Shown: in pieces, positions 17,904 to 27,222 of the stretch
Layout: each line of letters begins with the position of its first letter
Position numbering within the stretch: position 1 is the first letter of the stretch
Assembly: GCF_003991135.1 (NCBI RefSeq)
Contig: NZ_CP016379.1
Span: forward strand, 1,922,001 to 1,986,000
Direction: 5' to 3'
Length of the DNA: 64,000 bases
From: Anoxybacter fermentans
GTDB taxonomy: Bacteria; Bacillota; Halanaerobiia; DY22613
The notes under the pieces: generated by a model
Seen by the model: only the letters and a program-made list of their open reading frames with translations
The model's database searches: none
What the model was told of the DNA's origin: nothing
Translations under genes and position numbers: made by a program

Positions 17904-18060
17904 GCCCCTTGAGGCTGGTAGCCCGATAATCGGACGGCGAGCGCAGCGAGCGATGTCGGATTATCGGTGTCGTTTTCCCAACGCCTGCAAGCTTACAGGT
18001 CTCCGCTCATGCCCGGGTATCCTCTAGGCGGACAACGCTGAAACAACAATACCTCTGCGC
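17885..18060 (-). repeat. attC-like site 13 (uncertain)
   Basis: AACAAGGCGCCATGCCCC resembles the middle boundary in site 8, and CCGATAATCGG with GGATTATCGG forms an internal inverted repeat. The terminal boxes are not clear. Confidence 0.35.
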
Positions 18061-18171
18061 TCGCAACCCTAGCATTTTCAATATCTTTAAGACTATCCAC
18101 ATTCAAACAATACACTATAAACTAGTATTACACCCTACTACCTCCTGAAGGTATAACCCTTTCTGGTAACT

Positions 18172-18405
18172 TTACACTCTTAAAAAACCTAATCCACCAA
18201 TAACCACCAATATTCCTCCAACTAACTTATATATATTTATGTACTCCTGAAAAACCACCATAAACATTGCTGTATCCATACCTCCGCCATGTGCCCTTAA
18301 GTATGCATTTGCAGAATTGCTCCCCCATGTAATACTGTTAAACATGATAATTAAACCAACAATAAGTATAACAATAGATATGACTTGAAATACTTTTTTA
18401 CTCAC
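18172..18405 (-). CDS. Small two-helix membrane protein
   Basis: A 77-residue product from the GTG at 18405, chosen because AAAGGGGTTTG precedes it; an ATG further upstream has no ribosome site. Two hydrophobic helices (VISIVILIVGLIIMF at the N terminus; LVGGILVVIGGLGFL at the C terminus) flank an outside loop with SNSANAYLRAHGGG. No known family and no partner gene in its unit. Confidence 0.55.
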   Translation of the reverse strand: MSKKVFQVISIVILIVGLIIMFNSITWGSNSANAYLRAHGGGMDTAMFMVVFQEYINIYKLVGGILVVIGGLGFLRV

Positions 18406-18454
18406 ATTACCAAACCCCTTTCGCACTCTATGTTTAAAATAAAAAAGGAATGTG

Positions 18455-18492
18455 GGCATTAGCCCCTTGCGGATATCGCTTGTTAGATGTAA
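18455..18492 (-). repeat. attC-like remnant 14
   Basis: CATTAGCC and TTGTTAGATG boxes lie only ~35 bp apart around GCGGATATCGC. Too short for a full site. The sequence after the high box (TAATTGGGCGG) is almost the same as after site 15. Confidence 0.35.
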
Positions 18493-18543
18493 TTGGGCGG
18501 TTTTTAGAGTACCTAATTCTTTGGAATCTATAGCTTTTTCCTT

Positions 18544-18825
18544 TTATATATCTGAAGTTTCTTCTTGCTTTGGTTCATTGCTACTTAAAACTAATAATAG
18601 TGTTGCTACTGGTCCTGTTATTAAAGATAGTATAAACCAATTGATTCCTGATCTATTTTTTCCTTGTGCTAATCCAGCATTAATTAATGCTAGCGTCCCC
18701 CATCCAACAACATAGTCTTTAATAGTTTCCTTCAAATTAAAATCTGTTGCTTTAACAATCAAAACAATTGCCATACACCATAATAATATTATACTAGAAT
18801 ATAATACCATTAATTTTTTATTCAT
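18544..18825 (-). CDS. Small membrane protein
   Basis: A 93-residue protein with three hydrophobic segments. The first (YSSIILLWCMAIVLIV) is signal-anchor like; the central AQGKNRSGINWFILSLITG resembles the KGRS-x-W-F-x-x-G motif of small phage- or plasmid-borne membrane proteins. The tail NEPKQEETSDI is acidic. The AAGGAGGATAAAG ribosome site supports the start. Role unknown; lone cassette gene. Confidence 0.6.
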   Translation of the reverse strand: MNKKLMVLYSSIILLWCMAIVLIVKATDFNLKETIKDYVVGWGTLALINAGLAQGKNRSGINWFILSLITGPVATLLLVLSSNEPKQEETSDI

Positions 18826-18870
18826 ATACTTTATCCTCCTTTAAATCTATTTTGTATTACGTTTGTATAT

Positions 18871-18970
18871 GTTACCTAACATACATCGCACCGTCCGACG
18901 TTTGGTGAAGCCAAATGTCCCCGAAAGGTGTCGGATGAAATCCGAGCAGATGTACACATGTTAGATGTAG
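18871..18970 (-). repeat. attC-like site 15
   Basis: TAACATACATCGC pairs with GCAGATGTACACATGTTA; inner arms CCGTCCGA and TCGGATGAAATCCGA. The high box TTAGATGTAGTTG complements the unit start at 19690 (AATTACACCTAAC) with few mismatches. Confidence 0.75.
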
Positions 18971-18982
18971 TTGGGCGGTCAT

Positions 18983-19362
18983 TTAAACTCCCAACTTACG
19001 AATTTTGCTTACCCTTTTTTGAACCATGGTAATGAGTGGCATAAGTCTCTCTATCTTAGGATGTCCAGATTTACTAAAACGCAGTTGAATCTTCTTGCCT
19101 TTTCCCCACTCCTTATAAACAGTCCATGACGAACGTAACTTTTTCTTTGGTAGCATACTTTCTTAATTCCTTCATAATTACGATTAGCTTTGAGAGGTTT
19201 CCCGAACAAACCATTTTTAAATACGGTATTTTCCTTCACCACCAATCTTCATAACCTTTTTTAGAATTTTGATCAATAGATCAACCGGGCTTATATAGCC
19301 GTTCCATATAAAAATATCTCGGCAGTTACTCTAATTTTCTTCTTCAAATCCTGTCGATTCAT
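18983..19362 (-). pseudogene. Conserved small protein (GYISPVD / LRFSKSG family), multiply frameshifted
   Basis: Successive frames on the minus strand read MNRQDLKKKIRVTAEIFLYG, YISPVDLLIKILKK, KGYEDWW-stop-RKIPYLKM, GNLSKLIVIMKELRKYA and finally SSWTVYKEWGKGKKIQLRF with SKSGHPKIE. In that order these are the landmarks of a widespread ~120-residue uncharacterised protein (pattern SPVD, YEDW-x-x-x-x-PYLE, NLSK, W-x-x-Y-x-x-WGKG, LRFSKSG). At least two frameshifts and one stop break it. Family recall is from memory and should be checked. Confidence 0.55.
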
Positions 19363-19409
19363 ACGAACCCCTTTCCGGTAGCTTCACTAAATGCATATTC
19401 ATTATCTAT

Positions 19410-19556
19410 CTATGTAAATCCTAACCTTTGATAATACTGAATGGTTTTCTTATTAGAAAAGATTACTTCTAATTGAAAACCACTCACCTTATTTTTGTAA
19501 TGATCAAACAAATGGTCAAAAAAATCTGATTTAAATGTTCTAAAATTAATATTCAT
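19410..19556 (-). pseudogene. GNAT acetyltransferase C-terminal remnant
   Basis: A 48-codon frame ends VSGFQLEVIFSNKKTIQYYQ then RLGFT before a TAG, the typical end of a GNAT fold (N-x-x-A/T-I-x-x-Y-x-x-x-G-F). The N-terminal two thirds are absent. A second acetyltransferase relic in the cluster. Confidence 0.45.
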
Positions 19557-19682
19557 ATAATTGTTCTTCTAAGATTAAGTTACACCTTCTACTTCCTTTT
19601 TTAGAGAATCCACATTCTTTATCTGACGCTACCTTTTTAAACCCAAAAGTTTTTTCAGCTTATATCTAGCCCAGCACAATTA

Positions 19683-19775
19683 CACCTAACGTTTCGCAAA
19701 CATATGAAACCACCCGAAGAGTAATTTGAGCGAAATAAAGCGGAGCCGTATGTCCGTAACAATAGCAACCGTAGT
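19683..19775 (-). repeat. attC-like site 16 (weak)
   Basis: The low box ACACCTAACGTTTCGC is good and matches the preceding unit; the high end CGTATGTCCGTAAC is degenerate. It is the last site before the Rhs locus. The stretch 19560-19683 shows no gene. Confidence 0.45.
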
Positions 19776-19856
19776 CGGGGAAGAGATACTATCATCTCTA
19801 ATTAAATAAAAGCTTTATCTACACTGGTTTTTATTTAGTGCTCTTTTTGCAGAAAG

Positions 19857-21319
19857 CTATACCAATACATAAATATACAGGTGCTGACTTTGTGGATTGA
19901 CTAAATCACCTTTATACTCATCCTCACGAATAAACTGTCCGGTCTCTGGGTCATAATATCTTGCATCATAATAATACAGCCCAATATTTACTTCTTCTCT
20001 CTGGACCGTGTATTTAAACCCTGGTTCTGCTTTCTGTATCGGTCTCTTTATTGTCCCAGGCTTATACAACTCCTCCCAAATGGCAGATAATCCTGTTCCC
20101 AGACTACCTTACCTGTTCTATCTGTCATAAGTCGGGTTGAACCAAGATTATCATGGTGGTAATAGTAAACTTCGGCATCACTTCCTACTATTCCTTCTAC
20201 TTTCGCTATTGGACGGGCAAATGCATAAATATAAGAAACCTTCTTTCCTTCTGAAATATTATCTTCATAAATTACTTTACCTGCATAATTGAATACATAA
20301 TTGATATTGCCTTCCTCTTCTGTTTCAGAGCAAATCCTGTTTCCATCTGCATCATAGATAAACTTAGCCTGTAGTTTGCCATTCCGATATACTGCCTTTA
20401 ACCTATCTCTTACCGTGTACTCATACTGCCAATATTCAACATCAAAACCTTCCTTGACAAATTCTACACTTCTATCCTCTTTTACTGTAAACTGATTGCC
20501 TTTCTCAATTAAATTGCCATTCTCGTCACATACATAGTAGAAACTCTCTCCTGTTCTATTGTTGGTCATTTTCTTCAATCGATTACTGCCTCCATAGTAC
20601 TCATAAGTTATCTCTTCTGTATTGCCAACAATAGTCCTTTTAGCTATCCTATTTCCTCCTGCATCATAATCATACTCCAAACGTGCTCCATCTGTTCTCT
20701 GATAAATTTTAACCATATTACGTAAGTCACCATAAAACTCTGACTTATCAACAAAGCCAAAGTACATATCACGGTCATCAAATTTAGAGTGAATCTTAAA
20801 TGCCAGCGCTTCTACAGGTTCCTCAAATATAATTGTTATATCTCCATCTTCATCCTTCTCAAAATACCATTGATCTTCAGGTAACTTATAGAAAGTAAAG
20901 TTGTCGGGACTATAGTAAACACTTAAAGTATTCTTTTCAACCCGATGTTCAAGTACTTCTGGGGCAGGCTTTAATTCTATCTTTCCTATAGAAGCTTTTT
21001 CAACTAAAACAACCCCAATACTGTTACCCTTATAATCAAACTTAACCCAATAATCCTCTGGCCCAACTAGACTTAATGTTCCAAATATATCCTCTTCTGC
21101 TAACCCTAAAAAGCCTGTCCTCTCTCCATAGAAAGTCCCTTCTACTTCAGCTACTTGGTATTCTCTCATATATACTGACATAAACAATCGCCATTTGTAA
21201 TTCCAGGCAAGGAATTCTATATGGGTCTTTTCTATATTAATCCAATGTCTTATAGTTGAATTCAATATCAAAATATTTTTCAAATCTTTACATATATTAT
21301 TCCTACTTTTGTCTATCAA
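19857..21319 (-). pseudogene. Rhs core fragment, frameshifted and without toxin tip
   Basis: Terminal relic of the array. From about 21165 the frame matches the conserved Rhs core (VAEVEGTFYGERTGFLG onward, YD repeats such as ADGNRICSETEEEGN and YYYHHDNLGSTRLMTD). The first ~50 codons to 21319 are unrelated. Near 20060 one base is missing relative to other copies (CAACTCCTCCCAAATGG), shifting the frame; it resumes as KPGTIKRPIQKAE, passes GLYYYDARYYDPETGQF and stops after YIYVLV. There is no tip or immunity gene after it, so it marks the distal end of the array. Confidence 0.85.
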
Positions 21320-21440
21320 TTCTTATAATAACTGTGTTTAATCCATTTACAAAACCAACTTTCCACATTTATCTCTTATATACATATTCCCTGTTAAATC
21401 TATACACTTCATTGGATGTTGTAATACATAGATTATTTTA

Positions 21441-21647
21441 CTGCAAAAAGCTAATTTTTCGCTCCAGAAGAAATTTTTCGAACCATCTAAAGTTCGATTT
21501 CAGTCGAAATAAGGCTCCCTAATCAATGGGCCCTCCTGGCCCTTGATTAGCTCATCACATCCTGTGATGAGGCCTTATTTCGACTAAAATCTCACTAAGA
21601 TGGTTTGACGAAAAATTTCTATGTCGCTCAAAATTAGCATTTTGCAG
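21441..21647. repeat. Three-way-junction palindrome, copy 2
   Basis: Ends CTGCAAAAAGCTAATTTT and its complement form an outer stem, continued by CGAAATAAGGC/GCCTTATTTCG. Two hairpins lie inside: CTAATCAATGGGCC/GGCCCTTGATTAG, and CTCATCAC-ATCC-TGTGATGAG. The whole thus folds as a three-way junction. One mismatch is seen in the right end (TTAGCATTTTG). Central loop type CACATCC. Confidence 0.9.
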
Positions 21648-21784
21648 TTTTATCATTATATTGCTATATAATCCTTTGGACCCCACTATTACCAGCAACG
21701 CCCTTTTTACGAGTTATCTTCCCACTGGTCAAGAGACAGGGCTTCTTTCAGCCCATCGGCTCAGCAAACATGCAGGCCGAATAC

Positions 21785-21828
21785 AAAAAGGGCTGTTGAC
21801 CTTTAGATTTATGTCAACAGCCTTTAAA
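21785..21828 (-). terminator. Terminator after immunity gene, unit B
   Basis: Minus strand: AAAGGCTGTTGAC pairs with GTCAACAGCC, then CTTTTTG. The same terminator recurs after nearly every DUF4225-like unit. Confidence 0.8.
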
Positions 21829-21902
21829 ATCTTTTTCACATTATCACATAACTTGTCCTTGTTTTCTTAATCCCCTTATCTAATTTAGAAATATTTTATA
21901 TC

Positions 21903-22259
21903 TCAATGGGGTTTTATTATAAATTTCATCTTGTTTACATCAAAATATATTTCTAATATATTTATTCCAAATATTTTAAAGCATACAATGTAAATAATTG
22001 ACCAAAAAATTATCAATACTACAACTAAAACTAACCCAAAAAACTGACCAACAAAATAATTTGTTGTCAAAGTTTGAGCAATTGTTAAAGCCATTGTTAT
22101 AGCTATTATTGCGCTTATATATGCTATCACTGGTATTAAATGACCATCTTCTAATCCCGATCTTCCGCTCCAAATATCTAAACCAGCAATTATTAATATA
22201 GAAATACCAATATTTTTAAGTAGAAGTCTCCAGGTAAATTTTTTCCTGATTGTTTTCAT
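21903..22259 (-). CDS. Putative membrane immunity protein, class 1, unit B
   Basis: A 118-residue protein with three predicted helices (about 13-31, 40-61, 70-97) and a basic N terminus (MKTIRKKFTWRLLLKN). The chosen start gives the same stop-one-base-ATG junction with the toxin tip as in the sister units; an ATG 12 bp upstream is possible. Nine paralogues occur in the window, always directly behind the same tip class, so neutralising that membrane-active tip in the inner membrane is the natural inference. It differs from its paralogues mainly around the second helix. Confidence 0.65.
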   Translation of the reverse strand: MKTIRKKFTWRLLLKNIGISILIIAGLDIWSGRSGLEDGHLIPVIAYISAIIAITMALTIAQTLTTNYFVGQFFGLVLVVVLIIFWSIIYIVCFKIFGINILEIYFDVNKMKFIIKPH

Positions 22260-22260
22260 C

Positions 22261-23416
22261 TTAATCTTCATTCCCTCCTTTTGAATAATTTCTAATACTA
22301 TAATCCAAATCTCTTAACGTTCCTCTATATGAAGGAATATCATTGGTAAGCCCTACAAAATTAAATATAAGTTTTCCTTTACTTATTAAGCTACCCGGAA
22401 ATGGTAATATCTTCTCCCCAAACCCATATCGTACATTCTTTATTAACACGCCACCTTTTTTAAATCGATAATATTTCATTATTTCGGAAGCTGCTGACAT
22501 CGTTCCATAAAAACTTATACAAAAGTCAATACTTAAATACATAATTTCACCTTTCAAACCAAACATTTCTTTATATTTTTCACGTAATTTATTAGGTACT
22601 TCCCCGCCACCTGAAAAAGCTTTACCTATTATCATAATACCTTGTATAGAATTAGAAGCACCATGAACTAAAATATACCCTCCAATACCTTTTGTAACGG
22701 TAGCATCAGGAACTGCAATTAAACCAATTCCAGTAAAAACTTGACCAGCTCCAGAAATTAAAGTTACAGTTCCATTAGCAAAAGCTAACCAAATTATATC
22801 TGCATTCCATTCTATATTTCTGTCCTTTAATTCTCCTGCAACTCTTTCATAAGCGATAAGATATGCATCATAAGAAATTTTACCCTCTAAATATATCTAA
22901 ATATAAATTCGTTAATCTCGCCAGATCTGGACGGTCTATAATTTGTGCATTTGATTTCTTTAAATTTCTATTAATATTGCTAAATGTACTATTTAAATCC
23001 AGTTTTTCTTCTGCAGTTAATCTATCATCATCATTAACAATCTCTTTTAACCGCTCAATATCTTTATCAGTTAACTCTAAAGTTATTCCTCCAGTGCCAG
23101 CTGTCAAATTCACCATATATCCTGAAGGATCCACATATTTTAATGGATTCTGCAATACGTAGATATATAGATTCTGACTTAGCGGGTTAATCAGATTTCC
23201 TCGATAAACATCTTCTGTAATAAACCGTCCGGTCTCAGGATCATAATACTTTGCTCCATAGTAATATAACCCTATTCCTATAACCTGCCTCTGCCCTGTA
23301 AATTTATACCTGGTCTCTACTTCAAAATCCACCACACTTGTTCCAGGCTTATGCAAGTCCTCACCAAATGGCAGATAATCCTGTTCCCAGACTACCTTAC
23401 CTGTTCTATCTGTCAT
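22261..23416 (-). pseudogene. Orphan Rhs tip, class 1 (DUF4225-like), unit B, frameshifted
   Basis: The stub from MTDRTGKVVWEQDYLPFGED through GRFITEDVYRGN to NPLKYVDPSGYM is intact and continues into the linker ELTDKDIERLKEIV. At about 22890-22900 a 10-bp insertion (duplicating TATCTAAATA) shifts the frame, so the chain ends at YLDIFRG. The rest of the tip, including GKAFSGGGEVPN and FPGSLISKGKLIF, remains open in another frame down to 22261. The unit could only be read after repair or recombination. Confidence 0.85.
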
Positions 23417-23562
23417 AAGTCGGGTTGAACCAAGATTATCATGGTGGTAATATATAATTTCTGCATCACTTCCAACTATTCCTTTTACTCGCGCAATCTG
23501 TCAATTATGAGCATAAATAAAACTTGCTTTCTTTATTTTTATAAGATTGTTGAATGATTAAA

Positions 23563-23768
23563 CTGCAAAAAGCTAATTTTTCGCTCCAAAAGAAATTTTT
23601 CTAACCATCTAAAGCTCGATTTCAGTCGAAATAAGGCTCCCTAATCAAAGGGCCCTCCTGGCCCTTGATTAGCTCATCACTTCCTGTGATGAGGCCTTAT
23701 TTCGACTGAAATCTCACTAAGATGGTTAACGAAAAATTTCTATGTCGCTCAAAATTAGCTTTTTGCAG
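23563..23768. repeat. Three-way-junction palindrome, copy 3
   Basis: Full-length copy with outer stem and both inner hairpins. Central loop type CACTTCC. It shares TTTTCTAACCATCTAAAGC with copy 41194. Confidence 0.9.
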
Positions 23769-23781
23769 GTTATATAAAACA

Positions 23782-23837
23782 TTAAAAAGACAGCGTCTGA
23801 AAGCCTGGCATTTAAGCAGGTCTTCAAACGCTGTTTC
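23782..23837 (-). terminator. Terminator after the FG-GAP lipoprotein gene
   Basis: Minus strand: ACAGCGTTTGAAGACCTG pairs with CAGGCTTTCAGACGCTGT, followed by CTTTTTAA. It differs in sequence from the class-1 terminators. Confidence 0.8.
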
Positions 23838-23937
23838 TTATCCATCTGATCTACCTGATTAAGAGGTAAATTAATCTAATTTATCCAGGTTATTGACAAA
23901 GTTAAAAGGTCAACTGCCTAATTCCTTAAACCTGAAA

Positions 23938-25143
23938 TTATTCTATATCTAACATATATAAATATGATTGATAATCCATTAAAAATTCATACTCATCTTG
24001 CGAACCGGCTAAAAATAATATCTCATCTTTTCCATCATTATCTACATCTGCCAATTCTATTTGAAAAATTGCTGGATAGGTATCAAAAATATCCTTAAAA
24101 TCCTCACTTAATTGATAACCATCATCTGTATAACTTAATTTATATCCAAATGTCATTACTACCTCTCTTTTTCCATCCCCCTCTATATCACCTACAGCTA
24201 AGTCCAGTCTCCATTTTTGATGTTTTGTAGTAAGAACATCTGACTTATATACTAACTTATCTCCTTCAAATATTTTAAAACACGGCTTTAAATTATCAAA
24301 TGTTCCTATTATATATTCCAATTTACCATCATTATTTAAATCTAATGTTAACCACCCCCATATCTGAGTTTCAAGCAAAGGTACTTTTTCTGAACTCTCA
24401 ACCAGATTATCACCTTCTAATTTGAAAACTTTTGGAATTATATAGTTAAATAATCTACTTCCTCTATAGTCTGTCGCTTCATACCTTATTAAATCTATTG
24501 AACTGACTTCTTTCGTTAAAACAACTATTCCATTCTCATTCTCATCATTAATTTTTCCTACATATACAATTGGACCACTCAAAATAATTGGGCCTTTCAT
24601 TTTAAAATCATCTGTATACTCCAGAATATACATTATATTTTCAATATTCTTCGGTTTCTCATCTCTATAAACATAAACAATAAACTTCAGTTTACCATTC
24701 TCATTTAATGGCCACATTTTAATAATATCTCCTATTTCTGAACTTCGCCATATTTTTTTATACTCTTTTCCATTGAATTCTATAACATATAAATATGGTG
24801 TACCAAAATATGCCGGAAAAGAATCCTGCCCGACTATAATTTCATTAATCCCATTACCATTTAAATCTGCTATTTCAACACTAGTAGAACTTCCAGAATC
24901 TATTTGATCCAAAATTTCCACAGGTTCATTTATTAATGAATTTACTTTTAAATTAAGAAAATTATCTAAATGGTAAATTATCTCAGGTATATTATCACCA
25001 TTAACATCTCCTGCCTGAAAAAATGCTGTTGGCCAATAACCTATTGAAGCGATTCTTTTAATTTGATAATTCCTCTCTGCTATACAACTAATTGACATCG
25101 TTAGTAACATTATTACTAAAAAATATACTACTTTTTTCTGCAT
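23938..25143 (-). CDS. FG-GAP/VCBS-type repeat lipoprotein, putative immunity to a wall-cleaving tip
   Basis: Exported protein of 401 residues. The N terminus (MQKKVVYFLVIMLLTMSISC) is a signal peptide ending in a possible lipobox Cys. Repeats with calcium-type loops follow: DVNGDNIPEI, DLNGNGINEI, DLNNDGKLEY, DIEGDGKREV and DVDNDGKDEI, suggesting a beta-propeller. The gene starts 12 bp after the transglycosylase-tip gene, at the place where every other unit has its immunity gene. An extracytoplasmic propeller shielding the peptidoglycan target or the toxin would make sense; that role is inferred only from position. Confidence 0.75.
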   Translation of the reverse strand: MQKKVVYFLVIMLLTMSISCIAERNYQIKRIASIGYWPTAFFQAGDVNGDNIPEIIYHLDNFLNLKVNSLINEPVEILDQIDSGSSTSVEIADLNGNGINEIIVGQDSFPAYFGTPYLYVIEFNGKEYKKIWRSSEIGDIIKMWPLNENGKLKFIVYVYRDEKPKNIENIMYILEYTDDFKMKGPIILSGPIVYVGKINDENENGIVVLTKEVSSIDLIRYEATDYRGSRLFNYIIPKVFKLEGDNLVESSEKVPLLETQIWGWLTLDLNNDGKLEYIIGTFDNLKPCFKIFEGDKLVYKSDVLTTKHQKWRLDLAVGDIEGDGKREVVMTFGYKLSYTDDGYQLSEDFKDIFDTYPAIFQIELADVDNDGKDEILFLAGSQDEYEFLMDYQSYLYMLDIE

Positions 25144-25155
25144 TAAAACCCCTCC

Positions 25156-26355
25156 TCAATAATCAAATATTTTTTCACTGACAAACTCACCTTTTTTATT
25201 CCACCACCAATAGATACCTGTCTGATAAAGTTCCATAACTTGCATTGCATAATTATAACGATGTTGTCTACCATTTGGAGTATTTGTACTAATATTTCCA
25301 TTATAATGTAATACTCCAAAATAAATTTGCTTATAACCTTTATGCCATATTCCTGTCCAATGTATTTTATATGCCAACCATCGAACTCCTAAAGCCACAC
25401 TCGCCATTGGGTTAGGTTGAAGTTTTTTCTCGTTAATTAATCTTGCTAAACCATATCCACTTTTGGGAATCCCATACAATCTTCCTTCAGTTCTTTTTCC
25501 AGCGAGAACTGTTAAAGCCGGATTATCTTTATCCAATACTTGCATAGGGTCAGCAATTCCATTCCGTGCTCCACCATAAGTGCCTACCTTGCTTTCCTGA
25601 TACATAACAGCTTTTACAAGATTGGGATCAAGTGCAATATAGTTCTTTACACCTTTTAATCGCCTATTCCAGTAATTTGTCCAGGCTATTATTTCACGGT
25701 CAAATCTATTAAGTTTTTCATCCTTATATTTTTGAATATTTGTATTCTCACCATACATACTAACATAATAAATTGCCATTCCAATATCTAATTCACTAAC
25801 AGTTGATGGATCAGCAATAAACTTATCCATTATCTTATAGTACGTCTCAATATCAAAATATGGTTCCAGTTCTAATTTAGCTTGTATTCCAATAACAAAT
25901 TTTCTAAACTCATCCTGTAATCCTGGAACAATAGAGAGCGAATCTGTTTGAGGCAGAAAAGAGAAACCTATTCGACTATTTTTCATGAGTTTCTCCATCT
26001 CATAATCAAATGTAGTAATTTCTAAATATCCAGTTCCTGAAACAAATTCATATTTATTTCCTGTCGGATCTAAATACTTTAACGGATTATTTAGAACATA
26101 TACGTACAGATTCAATGTCTGCGGTATGAAAATATCTCCTTGATACTCATCCTCACGAGTAAACCGCCCGGCCTCAGGGTCATAATACCTTGCTCCATAG
26201 TAATATAACCCTATTCCTACAACCTGCCTCTGCCCTGTAAATTTATACCTGGTCTCTACTTCAAAATCCACCACACTTGTTCCAGGCTTATGCAAGTCTT
26301 CACCAAATGGCAGATAATCCTGTTCCCAGACTAGCTTACCCGTTCCATCTGTCAT
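25156..26355 (-). CDS. Orphan Rhs tip with lytic transglycosylase (SLT) domain, unit D
   Basis: Of 399 residues, the first ~100 are the Rhs stub (MTDGTGKLVWEQDYLPFGED to NPLKYLDPTGNKY). The tip has a helical segment (about 130-210) and then an SLT-like fold: LDPNLVKAVMYQESKVG with the catalytic Glu, NGIADPMQVL in place of the usual GLMQ motif, NPMASVALGVRWLA and FGVLHYNGN (the YNxG motif). It should cleave the glycan strands of peptidoglycan in the periplasm of a target cell. Its stub lacks a clear ribosome site, so it is probably silent unless joined to the full-length gene. Confidence 0.8.
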   Translation of the reverse strand: MTDGTGKLVWEQDYLPFGEDLHKPGTSVVDFEVETRYKFTGQRQVVGIGLYYYGARYYDPEAGRFTREDEYQGDIFIPQTLNLYVYVLNNPLKYLDPTGNKYEFVSGTGYLEITTFDYEMEKLMKNSRIGFSFLPQTDSLSIVPGLQDEFRKFVIGIQAKLELEPYFDIETYYKIMDKFIADPSTVSELDIGMAIYYVSMYGENTNIQKYKDEKLNRFDREIIAWTNYWNRRLKGVKNYIALDPNLVKAVMYQESKVGTYGGARNGIADPMQVLDKDNPALTVLAGKRTEGRLYGIPKSGYGLARLINEKKLQPNPMASVALGVRWLAYKIHWTGIWHKGYKQIYFGVLHYNGNISTNTPNGRQHRYNYAMQVMELYQTGIYWWWNKKGEFVSEKIFDY

Positions 26356-26500
26356 GAGTCGAATTGAACCAAGATTATCATGGTGGTAATATATAATTTC
26401 TGCATCACTTCCAACTATTCCTTCTACTCTCGAAATCTGTCTGCCATGAGCATAAATGAAACTTGTTTTTTTACTTTTGTAAGATTATTGAATGATTTTA

Positions 26501-26707
26501 CTGCAAAAAGCTAATTTTTCGCTTCAAGAGAAATTTTTCGAACCATCTAAAGTTCGATTTCAGTCGAAATAAGGCTCCCTAATCAAAGGGCCCTCCTGGC
26601 CCTTGATTAGCTCATCACTTCCTGTGATGAGGCCTTATTTCGACTGAAATCTCACTAAGATACTTTAACGAAAAATTTCTATGTCGCTCAAAATTAGCTT
26701 TTTGCAG
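26501..26707. repeat. Three-way-junction palindrome, copy 4
   Basis: Full-length copy. Central loop type CACTTCC; AGATACTTTAACG replaces the usual AGATGGTTTGACG in the right arm, as in copy 28514. Confidence 0.9.
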
Positions 26708-26744
26708 TTTTATCATTAATGATTGTGAGAACAAAAAACAGATT

Positions 26745-26790
26745 ACAAAAAAGGCTGTCGACCTTTAGATTTATGTCAACAGCCTTTAAA
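26745..26790 (-). terminator. Terminator after immunity gene, unit E
   Basis: AGGCTGTTGAC pairs with GTCGACAGCCTTTTTTG on the minus strand, a one-base variant of the class-1 terminator. Confidence 0.75.
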
Positions 26791-26864
26791 ATCTTTTTCA
26801 CATTATTAAACAACTTGTCTTTGTTTTCTTAATCCTCTTACCTGATTTAGAAACATTTTATATC

Positions 26865-27221
26865 TCAATGAGGTTTTATTATAAATTTCATCCTGTTTAA
26901 ATCAAAATATAGCTCTAATATATTTATTCCAAATATTTTAAAGCATATAATGTAAACAATAAACCAAAAAATTATCAATACTATAAGCAAAACTAATCCA
27001 AGAAACTGTGCAACAAAATAATTTGTCGTTACAGTTTGAGCAAACGTTAAAGCAACTGTTCCAATTATTATTACACTTATATACACTACCATTAGTATTA
27101 AATGGCTATCTTCTAATCCCATTTTCCAGTCTAAAATATCTAAACCAGTAATTATTAATATAGAAATACCAATATTTTTAAGTAGAAGTCTCCAGGTAAA
27201 TTTTTTCCTAATTTTTCTCAT
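26865..27221 (-). CDS. Putative membrane immunity protein, class 1, unit E
   Basis: A 118-residue three-helix protein (MRKIRKKFTWRLLLKNIGIS). Relative to unit B it differs mainly in the loop after helix 1 (DWKMGLEDSHLILMVVYIS), while the C-terminal NILELYFDLNRMKFIIKPH is near-identical to the others. It starts one base after the tip's stop codon, so the pair is translationally coupled. Confidence 0.65.
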   Translation of the reverse strand: MRKIRKKFTWRLLLKNIGISILIITGLDILDWKMGLEDSHLILMVVYISVIIIGTVALTFAQTVTTNYFVAQFLGLVLLIVLIIFWFIVYIICFKIFGINILELYFDLNRMKFIIKPH

Positions 27222-27222
27222 C

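Larger units (their letters stand above)
8101..19775 (-). other. Integron-type cassette cluster without integrase (CALIN)
   Basis: About 11.7 kb of short, functionally unrelated genes, nearly all on the minus strand, separated by imperfect inverted repeats of 60-200 bp with terminal TAAC and GTTA boxes. For several units the bases at the unit start are the reverse complement of the R'' box after the gene (for example GTTATCTGAC at 14785 against GTCAGATAAC near 14035), the hallmark of excised and re-inserted integron cassettes. No tyrosine recombinase or attI is visible; on this polarity they would lie at higher coordinates, where the Rhs array begins. Individual sites are listed separately. 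Confidence 0.75.

Noticed and set aside
19780-21440. An integrase gene or attI next to the last attC-like site
   Set aside because: The region holds only the broken Rhs fragment and low-complexity sequence; no tyrosine recombinase motifs were found.
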